DNA of 64,000 bases. Source: Mytilus edulis. Taxonomy: Eukaryota; Mollusca; Bivalvia; Mytilida; Mytilidae. Positions 1 to 12,687 of the stretch are shown here, piece by piece. Each line of letters starts with the position of its first letter. Position 1 is the first letter of the stretch. Location: the NCBI RefSeq assembly GCF_963676685.1, contig NC_092355.1, positions 60,857,613-60,921,612 on the forward strand, in the 5' to 3' direction. Made by a program: the position numbers and the translations under genes. The notes under the pieces were generated by a model. It did not search any database and had not been told where the DNA came from. It saw only the letters and a program-made list of their open reading frames with translations.

Positions 1-1805
1 AATTTCTTTAAAAATTACCAATTGGAGGGCAGCAACCCAACAACCAGTTGTCCAATTCGTCTGAAAAATTCAGGGCAGATAGATTTTGACTTGATTAACA
101 ATTTGACTTCTTGTCAGATTTGCTCTAGATGCTTTGGTTTCATAGTTATAAGCCAAAAACTGCATTTTCCCCCTATGTTCTATTTTTAGCCGTGGCGGCC
201 ATCTTGGTTAAATGGCCAGGTCATCGGACACATTTTTCAAACTAGATACCCCAAAGATGATTGTGGCCTAGTAGTTTCAGTGGAGATTTTGTAAAAGATT
301 ACTTAGATTTATGAAAAATGGTTAAAGATTGACTATAAAGGGCAATAACTCCTAAAGGGGTCAACTGACCATTTTGGTCATGTTGATTTATTTGTAGATC
401 TTACTTTGCTGAACATTATTGCTGTTTACAATTTATCTCTATCTATAATAATATTCAAGATAATAACCAAAAACAGCAAAATTTAGTCAAAACTACCAAT
501 TCAGGGGCAGCAACCCAACAACCGATTGACCGATTCATCTGAAAATTTCAGGGCAGATAGATCTTGACCTGATAAACATTTTTATCCCTGTCAGATTTCC
601 TCAAAATGCTTTGGTTTTTGAGTTATAAGCCAAAAACTGCATTTTACCCCTATGTTCTATTTTTAGCGGTGGCGGCCATCTTGGTTGGTTGACCAGGTCA
701 CGCCACACATTCTTTAAACTAGATACCCCAAAGATGATTGTGGCCAAGTTTGGATTAATTTGGCTCAGTAGTTTCAGAGGAGAAGATTTTTGTAAAAGAT
801 TACTAAGATTTACGAAAAATGGTTAAAAATTGACTATAAAGGGCAATAACTCCTAAAGGGGTCAACTGACCATTTCCGTCATGTAGACTTATTTGTTAAT
901 CCTACTTTGCTTAACATTATTGCTGTTTACAGTTTATCTCTATCTATAATAATGTTCAAGATAATAACCAAGAACAGCAAAATTTCCTTAAAATTACCAA
1001 TTCAGGGGCAGCAACCCAACATCAGGTTGTCCGATTCATCTGAAAATTTCAGGGCAGATAGATCTTGACCCTATAAACAATTTTACCCCCATGTCAGATT
1101 TGCTCTAAATGCTTTAGTTTTTGAGTTATAAGCCAAAAACTGCATTTTACCCCTATGTTCTATTTTTAGCCGTGGTGGCCATCTTGGTTAGTTGGCCGGG
1201 TCACCGGACACATTTTTTAAACTAGATACCCCAATGATCAATGTGGCCAAGTTTGGTTTAATTTGGCCCAGTAGTTTCAGAGGAGAAGATTTTTCTAAAA
1301 GATAACTAAGATTTACGAAAAATGGTTAAAAATTGACTATAAAGGGCAATAACTCCTAAAGGGGTCAACTGACCATTTGGGTCAGGTTGACTTATTTGTA
1401 AATCTTACTTTGCTGAACATTATTGCTGTTTACAGTTTATCTCTATCTATAATAATATTCAAGATAATAACCAAAAACAGTAAAATTTCCTTAAAATTAC
1501 CAATTCAGGGGCAGCAACCCAACAACGGGTTGTCCGATTCATCTGAAAATTTCAGGGCAGATAGATCTTGACCTGATGAACAATTTTACCCCTGTCAGAT
1601 TTGCTCTAAATGCTTTGGTTTTTGAGTTATAAGCCAAAAACTGCATTTTACCCCTATGTTCTATTTTTAGCCATGGCGGCCATCTTGGTTGGTTGACCGG
1701 GTCACCAGACACATTTTTTAAACTAGATACCCCAATGATGATTATGGCCAAGTTTGGTTAAATTTGGCCCAGTAGTTTCAGAGGAGAAGATTTTTGTAAA
1801 AGTTA

Positions 1806-1873
1806 ACGACGCCAGACGACGACGGACGACAGACGACGGACGACAGACGACGGACGACGGACGCCGGACGCCA
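1806..1873 (+). repeat. GAC-rich microsatellite (GACGACGGACGACA)n at the R1 3' end
   Basis: Degenerate GACGAC/GACGGAC triplet-rich run joining the last ~500-bp unit to the terminal hairpin. The same junction occurs at about 57350-57385 and, on the minus strand, at about 16150-16190. Confidence 0.85.
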
Positions 1874-1886
1874 AGTGCTGAGAAAA

Positions 1887-1915
1887 GCTCACTTAGCCCT
1901 TTGGGCCAGGTGAGC
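1887..1915 (+). repeat. Terminal hairpin of R1
   Basis: GCTCACTTAGCCC and GGGCCAGGTGAGC can pair across a TTTG loop with a few wobble or mismatch positions, followed by CTAAAA. This is a diverged version of the C(TTCG)G hairpin at 57399-57425. Confidence 0.7.
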
Positions 1916-1918
1916 TAA

Positions 1919-2925
1919 AAAGGGATAGTCCATAAAATACCGAACTCCAATGTAAATAAAAAAATGGATCGTCTATAAAATACCGAACTCCAACGTAAAT
2001 AAAAAAGGGATAGTCCAAAAAATACCGAACTCCAATGGTAATTAAAAAGGGATAGTCTATAAAATACCGAACTCCAATGTAAATTAAAACGGGATCGTCC
2101 AGAAAATACCGAACTCCAATATAAATTAAAAAGGGATCGTCCATAAAATACCGAACTCCAATGTAAATTAAAAAGGGATCGTCCATAAAATACCGAACTC
2201 CAATGTAAATTAAAAAGGGATAGTCCATAAAATACCGAACTCCAACGTAAAAAAAAAGAGTTCGTCTATAAAATACCGAAGTCCAACGTAAATAAAAAAG
2301 GGATAGTCCATAAAATACCGAACTCCAATGTATATTAAAAAGGGAACGTCCAGAAAATACCGAACTCCAACGTAAATAAAAAAGGATCGTCTATAAAATA
2401 CCGAACTCCAACGTAAATAAAAAAGGGATAATTCATAAAATACGGAACTCAAATGTAAATTAAAAAGGGATAGTCTATAAAATACCGAACTCCAATGTAA
2501 ATTAAAAAGGGATCGTCCATAAAATACCGAACTCCAATGTAAATTAAAAAGGGATCGTCCATAAAAGACCGAACTCCAATGTAAATTAAAAAGGGATCGT
2601 CCATAAAATACCGAACTCCAATGTAAATTAAAAAGGGATAGTCCATAAAATACCGAACTCCAATGTAAATTAAAAAGGGATAGTCTATAAAATACCGAAC
2701 TCAAACGTAAATAAAAAAGGGATAGTCCATAAAATACCTAACTCCAACGTAAATTAAAAAGGGATATTCTATAAAATATCGAACTCCAATGTAAATTAAA
2801 AAGGGATAGTCTATAAAATACCGAACTCCAACGTAAATAAAAAAGGGATAGTCTATAAAATACCGAACTCCAATGTAAATTAAAAAGGGATAGTCTATAA
2901 AATACCGAACTCCAATGTAAATTAT
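1919..2925. repeat. 42-bp minisatellite, about 24 copies
   Basis: The unit core is AAAATACCGAACTCCAATG with GGGATAGTC or GGGATCGTC variants; the period is 42 bp (for example 2049 to 2091). Because 42 is a multiple of three, minus-strand frames stay open and read as 14-residue repeats (DPFLIYIGVRYF). These frames start and stop at single-base differences between copies and have no start context, so I treat them as by-products. Confidence 0.9.
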
Positions 2926-2929
2926 AGTC

Positions 2930-3110
2930 CATAATATCTGACAAAATCAAACGCTCTATAGCTACTTCACCAACTAACGGAATGACTGGAAACAACTATT
3001 CTTGATTTTGTACAACCATTGTCCGAAGAAAATTGTTCATTAAACCTGAGTTTATTGCTAGCTAAATCTCCCGTGTGTATGACAGTTGTATATAGGTCCG
3101 TTATATTGAC
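2930..3110 (+). repeat. Dispersed mussel repeat, fragment (family D)
   Basis: Shares 'GACAAAATCAAACGCTC', '...AACAACTATTCTTGATTTTGTAC' and 'GCTAGCTAAATCTCCC' layout with 24600-24850 and 43440-43620. No coding capacity is seen. Confidence 0.55.
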
Positions 3111-5217
3111 AAAATTAAAATTATTTAACATGAATGTAATATACTACTGCATCTGGAATTCATAGCAAAAAGTAGAATTTGACAAATTATTTAATTGATA
3201 CATACAGTTCGACAATATCATGAATATTGTTACTTTCATACACGACCTCTTATATCATGCTACATAATTTAAAATCCGAGAATGTTCATCAAGTTGCTGA
3301 ATCATTACAACAAATCATCCTTTAGACAACAACACAGGAACTGGTCCGACTTAGAGCAAAACTATTTAAAGAAGTATATTTCAAACTGTCTTTGATTTTC
3401 AAAATCAAATCTTGATCTTATTTACTTTTAGATAACACATTGGAGTTTTTTTTTCTGTGAAATATACCAATATCTTGTGCTGTACATGTTTATCATGTTT
3501 TGGGATTTTTTGCGTTCATGACAAAAGTTTCCCAAAAAAGCGCTTCGAACACACAATTTATAAAGTCTAATTGTAAAAAGGATCAGGATAATTGTCATGT
3601 ACTGGTAATGAGTCGACACCATTATGCAAGACTGATAATCAGTTGTGTATCATAAGCCCAGAAGTCAGTGCTTCATACATAATCTTCATACATAATCTAC
3701 AACATATTTTTATCTAATTAAATCGTTTAAGAACTAAGGTCAAAGTTGACCATTGATAGATTTGGCCATTCTTTCTTAGTCTCTTTTGGCCACACAACTC
3801 AATCTGAAATGTTTAAAGGTTTTTCAGTTTTTTAAGGGTTTGTGCATTCCTGATGAAGGAAGGTACAAAATCATGCTCCAGACACATGACATTTATAAAG
3901 TATCATGCTCATAATACAGCAATGAAATGAAATTAAATGCGGTAAAATTCTACAAATCTTATTTGAAAAATAGGTGGAAGATATAAAATAAAAAACGGAC
4001 AGCGAAATTGCTGAAAGCAAAAACTAAAAACAGACGATCAAATCCACAAAACAATACATTGACAACTCAAGATATGAACACCACAAAATACGAGTGTGGA
4101 ATCAGGTACTTCGAAAGGGTCCCACATTTGACACCTACCGTATTGATCATGCAAGTAAAAATCAGTAAAAGACCTCGATTTCTGAAATGTCAAAAGCGAG
4201 GAATAGAGAACGGGATTGTGGTTACAATCATTTGTACCTCTAATGGTATATGAACATAGCTGTAACTTCCACATGCTTCAAACGTAGTTTTTAAGACCAC
4301 CAAACAAATAGCTCAGGACTTCATTTATTTACATCAAATAAAATTGTGTTATCAAAGACTGACCAAAAATAGATTTGAACGCATTTCTGTAAATGTTTAA
4401 AACATGTGAACACCGTTAAACAATACATTGATAAACTAAAACAACAAAAGCAATGCTTTTGTGGTAGTAACACAGACATCTTTGTTGCCAGGGTATTACG
4501 TAGCTCTAGAGAGAAAGCCCGTAGTTTTAAATCAGTATTGGCAACTGAGTCATAGTAAAAATGTTAGGAGGATTTGTCTAATATGTATCCCATCACTCAA
4601 CTGCCAGACTTTTGTCTTACATATCGTTTGAAGAAACAACATATTAATTTTGAAGACGAATACATAATGTTGCATTTGATTAATGTCAATAATATAACTT
4701 TTATTAAAATATTTTAAAAAGTCGTTGAAGATTCTTTCACGATGTTATCTTAACAGGTCACACGAACTATGTTCTAAATAAGTTTATAAGTTTTTAAGTT
4801 TGACCATACAGTTCTTTTGCAACAATGTCATGTGACTTTAACATAGATTTAAAGGATGTATTTATTCACTTAAATAACTATGCAGATTATTGATTTGCAC
4901 AATGTCTATGTATATATATATGTTAATAACATGAATTCAAATGTCAGTGCTTGCCACGTATTATACTATTTTCACATAAAGGATATAAAACCCTGGGCTT
5001 ACCTTTACAAGTTATATTCATCTAGGTATATCAAAGTCATGAACATACAATAAACCTTTTCATCAAACGAATACTTTACTCAAATCCCAAATCATTTTAT
5101 TCACATCAATTATTATCTTTATTGTAATTCTACTTCATTTTCATTGACACATGTTAAACATCTAATTATCAATTAGTTTGTTTAGCAGATAATACTTCAT
5201 ATGACGCAAGTTCCTAA
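3111..5217. other. Gene-free, AT-rich stretch
   Basis: No exon-like frame or tandem array is seen. About 4010-4260 carries 'TACTTCGAAAGGGTCCCACA', loosely resembling the Penelope 3'-region repeat at 58179-58483, but too diverged to assign. A short TA run lies near 4910. Confidence 0.5.
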
Positions 5218-6951
5218 CAGGGGTTAAAAAATGGTGTTACAGCTAACTAGCCCAGGACTTATTTGCAGCAGGATTTTACTAGCCCTGTTCGAAGAACTGC
5301 TAGCCCATCAAAACTGACCTGCTAGCCAATGTATGCCTTACAAATCAGAGTTTGCTGCATAATACAAGGTGGGTGTCATGTTTTGAAGGGGACATTATAC
5401 ACTGTATTAAACTAGTTCATTTTTATCCGTTGTAGTACTATGGGTCATTGGTTTCATCGTGTGAAACAAGTGGTTTAATTATTAATTATATTAAACATGG
5501 TTTCGGATTTTTCATCCTGGCGCCACAGCCGACCTTGCCCAGGGGATCTGTCTGTCCATGTCATTAGATATGTTCTTTTCCGCTTTTCCCGATTTTAGTT
5601 TACATTTTTTTCTGGATGAAATTTCAGCCTCATTAGTACCCCTTCATCTACCGATTTTTGCTTTGAAACAGACGAAATTCCTAGGGTGTCTGTTCTAAAA
5701 TATTTTAAAATATTTTGTTGTATTGTTTCGTGTTTATCAGTTGTCCGACAAGACCAATACATAATAACTTGTACCGTTAATTGAAAATCTCGACAGAAGC
5801 AAAATACAATTATACCCCCTGTACTGAGAAATTGATATTGAAAGTGTGAGATATTGCGATCAATAGATCATACCTGACCAGCCTGAGTTATTAGTTCTGT
5901 TTTTAAAACATTGTAACTGTACAACAGGGTTGCGTTGAATATTGTAGTGGCTACGTAGTGACACATAGATTCAATAGTTAAAATCTACGTAGCACTACGT
6001 AGTTGCTACGATATTGAACGCAGCCCAGAGTTGATTTCAATATGGTAGCAGCTATGTATCAATATATATGTAGCAGCTAGGCTAGCTACACGTTCAATAG
6101 TCATAAATTTGCGTAGCCCTAAGTAGCCGCAAAGATATTGAACGCAACCCTAGACCTGTACAAACCAGGGTTGCTTTCAATATCGAAGCAGCTACGTAAT
6201 GCTACGTAGATTTTGAATAGCTGCTACCATATTGAACTCAACCCTGGCCTGCGTTCAATATCGTAGCAGCTACGTAGTGCTACGTAGATTTTAACTATTG
6301 AATATGTAGCTATAGACTAGTTGTTACAGATATGGATAGCAGCTATGTAGCCGATATTCACATTTAAAACGCACAGATATTTAAAAAAAAGATATTTGAT
6401 ACTTAGAAAAAATACACTTTTTATACTTTGAGGACTGAGCGAATCAGGTGAGGGTGTGAGTTCGTATGTTTTATTTTGTTATATTGTATTATGTTTGGAG
6501 AAGGTTAATTTTCTGGTAATAAAGACCCGTCACGGCCTGGCTGGGGAATTGGATAGGTAAATGCTCAGATTAATCTGTACCGATACAGGCTCCAAATACT
6601 CCCTTTATACGCTAAACTCATGGTTGGGATCCTTATAAAGGATGCTTTATATACAGAGACAAGATAACAAGAAGAAGTTGAATTAGTTTTGAAAATAATA
6701 TTATCATGCTACATGTATACATGTTTTCAATGAAACTAATGGCAATCGAATCCCTCAGAGCAATCTGCTGTTTGATTTATCTGGCCTTGGCTAAGATAGA
6801 ATAGGGATTAAGGGATTTTCCATTATCTATTTTGGAAACGCCAAGAATTTTTTGTTACTAGTCCGTTGGGCATATTGGGTTAAAAGTTTTGATTGCCCGA
6901 GGCGTAAATGCTCTAGTCCCGGGCGTCGGGCTAGTGAATTTTTAACCCCTG
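5218..6951. mobile_element. Non-autonomous DNA transposon, possibly hAT-like
   Basis: The ends are CAGGGGTTAAAAAAT (left) and ATTTTTAACCCCTG (right), near-perfect inverted repeats. Inside each end is a cluster of subterminal motifs: ACTAGCCC, ACTAGCCC, GCTAGCCC, GCTAGCC on the left; ACTAGTCC, CTAGTCCCGGGC, GGGCTAGT on the right. CAGGGG-type ends with clustered subterminal repeats resemble hAT elements. 1,734 bp with no long ORF, so it cannot encode a transposase. The 8-bp flanks do not match well, so target duplication is not confirmed. Confidence 0.5.
5925..6350. repeat. Cluster of palindromic TACGTAG fold-back units
   Basis: GTTCAATATCGTAGCAGCTA and its complement alternate at least five times, each unit containing short palindromes (CTACGTAGCACTACGTAG). 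Units end in 'GAACGCAACCC' or 'GAACTCAACCC'. This looks like repeated fold-back elements nested in the 5218-6951 element. Confidence 0.7.
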
Positions 6952-8032
6952 GTGTTATAATTGTAGCTCTTTTGGAAACGTTGGCCATTGTTATCGACTT
7001 AATATTTCCACATTTCGTCTGTAGCGATTGATGATAACTCCCGGGGACGTCAACAGTGAGCGGGGCAATTAATACCTTATAAGATTCGCTTCCGGGATCC
7101 GTGTGATACTGCCGTGGTCAAAAGCGGTCATATTTTACTACTCTTTATAAATTTAAAAAATATTTCGATTTTATAATATACACCAAATAATAAAGATGGA
7201 GGAAACATTGTATTTACAGTGACAATTCGAAATATTTTCTAAGTGTATATTCCTTGAGTTATCTTATAATTGTTTTATTGATGGTTGAATCTTACTGTTC
7301 TGGTTTCCTAGGGTTTGTAAAATAAAATCATCTATTAAAGTCATATGATAATACAAAATTGAACAAAAAAGTTAAATATGTTTCATATACACGAATAGCT
7401 AATTTATACTTTACCAAACGCATACATATACTTTCTTATGTGCTCTATTTTCCCTAAGGCTATATGCAGTGACCTTAACAATGACACCCTTTTGGCAGGC
7501 ATTAGGTAATCGTACAACGCAAGTACAAAGGAAAATAGTAATAAAAAACGGGTAAAAAAAAAAACAAACGTTGAAAGCGTCGGTTAGAGTATGGAAAGGT
7601 ATATACTATGAAATTTAGAACGAGTGCTTGCCCAGAGCTCTTAATTTCATAGTATATACCTTTCCATACACTATCCAATTTAGCACTTATTTACAACTTG
7701 AGTAATCCTGTAAGTAGTTTATTCATATGTTTTGACTGACTAGGTGTTGCTCATTACGTAGTTTTGTAAATCTACTCACTAGTATTATTGTAAAATATGT
7801 GATTTTAAAAGGCCCTTTACTCCAGAATGAAAAGATGGTAGCTCCTGGTATAAGTATGTTTATTGATATAAAGCGGTGTTTTACTATACAATTACTTCTT
7901 TATATAGAAAGATGACAAAATAAATTGACCAAAAGCAGGCACTAATTTAATTGCCGTGGATTCTTTACATTTTTATTTTTATTTCACTTTAAAACTAAAA
8001 CTATAATAAATTTAACACATATAAATAGTTTG
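6952..8032. other. Gene-free stretch with one long hairpin
   Basis: Apart from the hairpin at 7589-7669 nothing coding is seen. AT-rich sequence with short A tracts. Confidence 0.5.
7589..7669. repeat. Long inverted repeat (27-bp arms)
   Basis: GTATGGAAAGGTATATACTA at 7589 is repeated in reverse complement ending at 7669. Arms of 27 bp are essentially perfect, with a 27-bp loop containing GCTTGCCCAGAGCTC. Confidence 0.85.
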
Positions 8033-8185
8033 CAGTGGTGGATTTAAAAAGGGAGAGGGAGAGTTCAGGGGTGTGGAAAACTCCTTTTTGATAATGAATG
8101 GTTTTGAATGAGGACATACAGTTTGACCCCCCCCCCCTTTATCTTTGGTTGGAACCCCTTTTAAAAATAACTGGATCTGCCCCTG
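8033..8185. mobile_element. Short MITE-like element, CAGTGGYGGAT ends
   Basis: Begins CAGTGGTGGATTTA and ends CTGGATCTGCCCCTG, imperfect inverted repeats. It contains a G-rich then C-rich pair (GGGAGAGGGAGAG, a run of C) and a GGTTGGAACCCC segment. Same family as 13276-13422. Confidence 0.65.
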
Positions 8186-11100
8186 GTATGTACCCATAGG
8201 TAGTCTAGTGGATAGTTTACATGCATGAAATATTTTTCACTGGACATTATGCAACCAATAATCAATCAATAAATGACGGAATAGATTTCCCTTCACAAGG
8301 TTTTAAGGTTCACTCTTGTGTGTGTACAAAGTAATTGCATGGAAAAACATGATTGCAATTTTTAGATGGCGTTATACTCTAATCAAGGTATAAAGACCCA
8401 TATTTGTTACTCTTTATTTAAACGAAAGGATTTTAATCGGCAAAAACATTTTCAGATCCAAAGATTAATTAGTAGGATGTAAAAAAATCAATTTGAAAAC
8501 TGATTACAAACTATTTAGTTTAATTTGGAACACAGCATTTATTTCAAAATAGCCAGTAGCAATTTTTGTTTTAATATCTTGATAACGATACAATAAAATC
8601 TTACCCTTGTGGTCATTAATGCGTAGTTACTTAGTACACGGAAAAGGAGCTTAAGTATGTACAATGAAAATAAGAAAGCAAATTCAAGCAATTTGATTGG
8701 ACGAGAAGTTGTCAGTATGTTCTAATGAGATAGAATTAACCGAATAGGAGGTAATAATTTAAATTATACAAAATCGTGCAGAACTGTCATAACAGCGAAA
8801 ATTTGACAAATGGGAACGCATGAAAAACATCATAAAAAAATATATTGCTCTCTATTATTACATGAGATTCGTGTGTTCCATGGCTCTGTGAATTGTTTTT
8901 CATAATTGAAGAGTCGGTAAATTTCGGAACAAAATTAGAAAAGTTTATTTGTAATGAATGAAATATGTATTGTGGATTATAATATTTTGACTACCACCAT
9001 TGCTTGTCCTCTATTATTCTTTGTTGAATTTGCACTTTTCAAAAACATTGTGCAGATTTTATCTTTGTTGAAAAGAAAGAAATACTGTTCATGAATAAAC
9101 TTTAATAATGTGCAGTATTACAGACAAAATGTCACATAACATTTCATTGCATATAAAAAAAAAACCATGATGTTAACCAATCAAATTTCACCTTTTTCCA
9201 GAATTCAAGCTTTAGAAACCATGTAACACCAAGTTTCCAAAATATATTATAGAAATGCAAAATGAAAATATAATGTTGCTTTGAAACACCAAAAGAGATC
9301 TGATTATGACAATTTTTTACTGCAATGAAATGTAGGATTGATTTCCTCCAACTATCCAATTCAAGCTAACATTTTTTTGGATCTTTTTTGTATGCAACCG
9401 TATGTGACATAGTATGAGTTGGTGGTATTACAAATAAAACAGCTGCATTTACAAAACGCAACATATACTTACAATTATTCTTTGATGATAGTAAGCTTAC
9501 CCTATGTGAATATTGTCTTGCAAGAACTGCATAGAACCTACACGAAACTACTCTAATAACAAATTAAAAGCATTCAAGAATACTATAAATTAAAAGTTAT
9601 TAATCATTCCAATATTCAACAGTATTTAATCCTGTTTAAATTCTCCCTCGCCCTGCTCGTCCGAATTTTAAGTATTTAATCTCTAAATTAAATAGGCTAT
9701 AAACAAGACAAACACAGATATAGGATTCGTTGCTCGCAGTAACATCTTCTTTTCTCTTGCGATACAATATTTTATTTCTCTTTATTGTACATATTTCTTC
9801 GATTGACACAATATATAAATACATGATATATAACATTGTTCTTCTTTCGCATCGTTTCTTTTTCCTCGGATAATACCTCCAGCGCCTGTACGAACAACAA
9901 ACACAGCAGCAACTGCATATAAACCTATTTGACCAAATTCAATTCAACGTAACTGCAAACACCTTCGATACTAATACATTTAAATGCCAAACTTTATATA
10001 GTACCATTAAACCCCACCCGTAAAAACCGCCAAAACTTTCCTCGTGCCTCCTTCACCTAACATCAAATTCATAAATAGTACATACTGTTACAAAACCAGT
10101 ATCCGAACTAGTTATACTAGTTCCCATCTATAAATAATTACTACAAAAAGCAAACGGGAACAACCCTATTTCAAACGAAATAAAATACATATCTGTCTTC
10201 ATTACACATCTAACTGTATGTCCAAACAGCTATATAAGTTCATAATTTTTGCTTCAAATGATCAGTTTAGAAATTTTGTCACAATAATATTTTCTTTAAC
10301 CATATATTTAAGATAACTTGGTTGATATATGAACTGGAAATGTTTAAACAAAGCCTTATCTTTTGCAAAAGTTGTATGAAGTTATCAGTTTGTATAGAAA
10401 ATCATTAAAAGTTTACTCAAATCTGTTTTGTGCAAAACTTCAAAGCAATGTTATTGTTTCTATACAAAAGACCTTATAATAATAAAATCAAAGTCTTTAG
10501 GGATTTATATCTGTTTTTAGTGTGCCCATGGGGCTTCGAATTTACTAAAATAATTTTGCTGTTTATGTGAATATTGATTATTTAGTATATCTTTAGGATA
10601 GAACACAATATCGTTAGTTTTATAGAGTTATGTTTGTACCTCTAGCTTGTATTTTGTAAAGCCGTGGTCACAAGAAATCCCAATCAGGTGTTACGGCTTA
10701 ATTATAGGTTTTCGACAGGACAAAAACAACAATGTTCACCAAGGATGTACGAGTTTTAATGAATGCGAAGAGTAAATATAAGCACTTCTTAACAATTTAA
10801 ATTAGATATTTGCATATATCAATTTAGAGTTAAAATTTAGTTGTATATTACATTTCAAAATTTAATGATTTGAACTGAAAAAAAAAGAAAATATATTTCT
10901 TTATTGAAATATAACTTGATTTACATCATTACCCTAAATTAGAAAACTTATATAAAATTTCTGCAAAAATAATTGAATAGAGGATCAGCAATAAATTTCC
11001 CGACAGCGTTACATAAATTATCTTCCCAGAGACAGTATAAAAATTAATATCTCGCCCCATATGTATCTCTTTTTTATGTATGAAGTATGAGAACAGAGTC

Positions 11101-11299
11101 AAAATTAATAAATTATCAAATACCAAATAAGTCAACAAAGGTAACCTGAAAACAAATGAATATTTGTTTGAAAAACTAGGCGTAAGCTCTTTTTTTTTAA
11201 ACTACACTGTTTCGTGTTATATTATGCAGCAGATTCAAACCTACAATTTATAAGGCATAACAGTGAAAAGGACCTATGTGTTCTATATTGTAATCAAAG
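8186..11299. other. Gene-free, AT-rich stretch
   Basis: Short ORFs only, none with exon-like splice context or recognisable motifs. No tandem array was noticed. Confidence 0.45.
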
Positions 11300-11610
11300 C
11301 GGCATTGCTGTTGTTATATGTTGCCTTGGAAGTCAATAATTCAAACTCATTTGAATCCTCATGTATGTGACATTTTATTTAACCTTTGTTGGAGATAGGT
11401 TACGCTGTGATGTGAAAAGAACGATTCTAGGGAAGGCCGCAACAGTTTACAAAAAGTAGATGATGAAACCAGGAATTACGCACATCTACTAGATGGCAAA
11501 GGTTTAAATATCAATGGAGTCGGTAAAAAATGTAGGTGAATTTACCGTCAAGTATACGTATATACATTACAACAAACTATTTGACTTACCTTCTAACTGT
11601 AACAGGTCGG
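11300..11610 (+). repeat. Diverged low-copy duplicate, copy 1
   Basis: Aligns by eye with 14775-15030 over ~250 bp (GTTGGAGATAGGTTACGCTG vs GTTAGAGATATGTTGCGCTG; both end in TTGACTTACCTT). In one frame the copies read DDETRNYAHLLDGKGLNIN and DDASRKYTHRINGQGSHIN, sharing DD..R.Y.H...G.G..IN. Both have in-frame stops nearby, so any exon origin is old. Confidence 0.5.
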
Positions 11611-12362
11611 GACCACTACCTTATATGGAAATGCATAAATTAGCATACTTATGTTCTCGCACATGTAATTGTTTATTTACATGTGACGCAATTTATTTTT
11701 ACCTAGGTTTTTGACCAATCCATTAAACGAGTAACAATGCATGAAGGACTACTACGTGTTTACAATCAACCGAGAACACGTGTTATTTACTGAAATACAG
11801 CACATTTTTTGTGCAATGTGGGATTCACAATTTCGCTTAGTTTTTCATTTTGTGTGTCCTCATTTATAGTTCGTGATACAAAGTATTCCTTCCATGCTCA
11901 GATTAACGAAGAGTTGTTTCTATGCGAAGAAAAGAGGGTTTGAATTACCCGATATATAGCCATTAATATCTTTGATGATGGCACGGAGATTTCATGTATT
12001 CGCCCACCAGACAGCAAGAAAACAACAGCCAAAAACACAATTACCCATTAGACAAACTTACAAGTGTAAAGTAAGCCGTCGATAACAGCCGGTGCTAATA
12101 TTCACGAGTACAGCAATTTCCTAAACGATTATTAAAGGCAAATGTGTGATCCTTGAATTTTGTGTTCGTAAAAAAGGCGAAGAAATATTTACATACATGG
12201 CAGTGCTAACAAAATCTATAAGTATTTATTTTTGTCACATTTCAGTAAATGAGACTTCCAAACTGTTCTCTTTGTTTTGAACGTAGTGAAGTCAGCAACT
12301 GTAGTTTCATTTTGTTTTCGTTTTTTAACGGGCTAGGACATATGCCAAACTGAATAAAATCA

Positions 12363-12609
12363 TTACAGCTGATTTCCTAATGCTTGCAAAGTAAAACTTT
12401 GGTTGGATTGCTTGCTTTGTGTGTATAGTTTATACAAGCTTTGGAAATAATATTGACATCTTTAAACAATATATATAGGCATAGTTTAACTTGTATATTT
12501 TATATTTGAATTTAATTGGTTGTTATCTTAATATGATTGTACAATATACAAACAAAGCAAGCAAGCTAACCAAAGTTTTGCTCTACATACATTATGAAAT
12601 AAGTTGTAA
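12363..12609. mobile_element. Fold-back element, family TTACARCYGATT
   Basis: Arms of about 56 bp pair from TTACAGCTGATTTC (left) to its complement ending in TGTAA (right). They contain ACTTTGGTTGGATTGCTTGC / GCAAGCAAGCTAACCAAAGT. Shares its end and the TTTGGTTAGCTTGCTTG block with the element at 35325-35595. Confidence 0.75.
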
Positions 12610-12687
12610 TGATGTTATCCATATGTATGTGCGACGTGGTGGAAACTTTGATATGTTTTGTGAAAATTGTAGCATTGTATCTAATAG

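Larger units (their letters stand above)
1..1921 (+). repeat. Mussel interspersed repeat R1: ~500-bp tandem units with 3' terminus (5' end outside window)
   Basis: About 3.7 units of ~500 bp; 'GGGCAATAACTCC' recurs at about 341, 841 and 1345. Each unit carries 'CAGCAACCCAACAAC', 'TTCAGGGCAGATAGATCTTG', 'AACTGCATTTTACCCC' and 'GTTTCAGAGGAGAAGATTTT'. The last unit runs into a GAC-rich microsatellite, a terminal hairpin and an A-rich tail. It encodes no protein; short ORFs inside are chance. Other copies: 16130-16765 (minus), 29215-30655, 56048-57432, 60120-60955. Confidence 0.85.

Noticed and set aside
1893..2995. Minus-strand open frames of 65-164 codons with repeating aromatic peptides
   Set aside because: Created by the 42-bp period being divisible by three; no start context, splice sites or ends outside the array.
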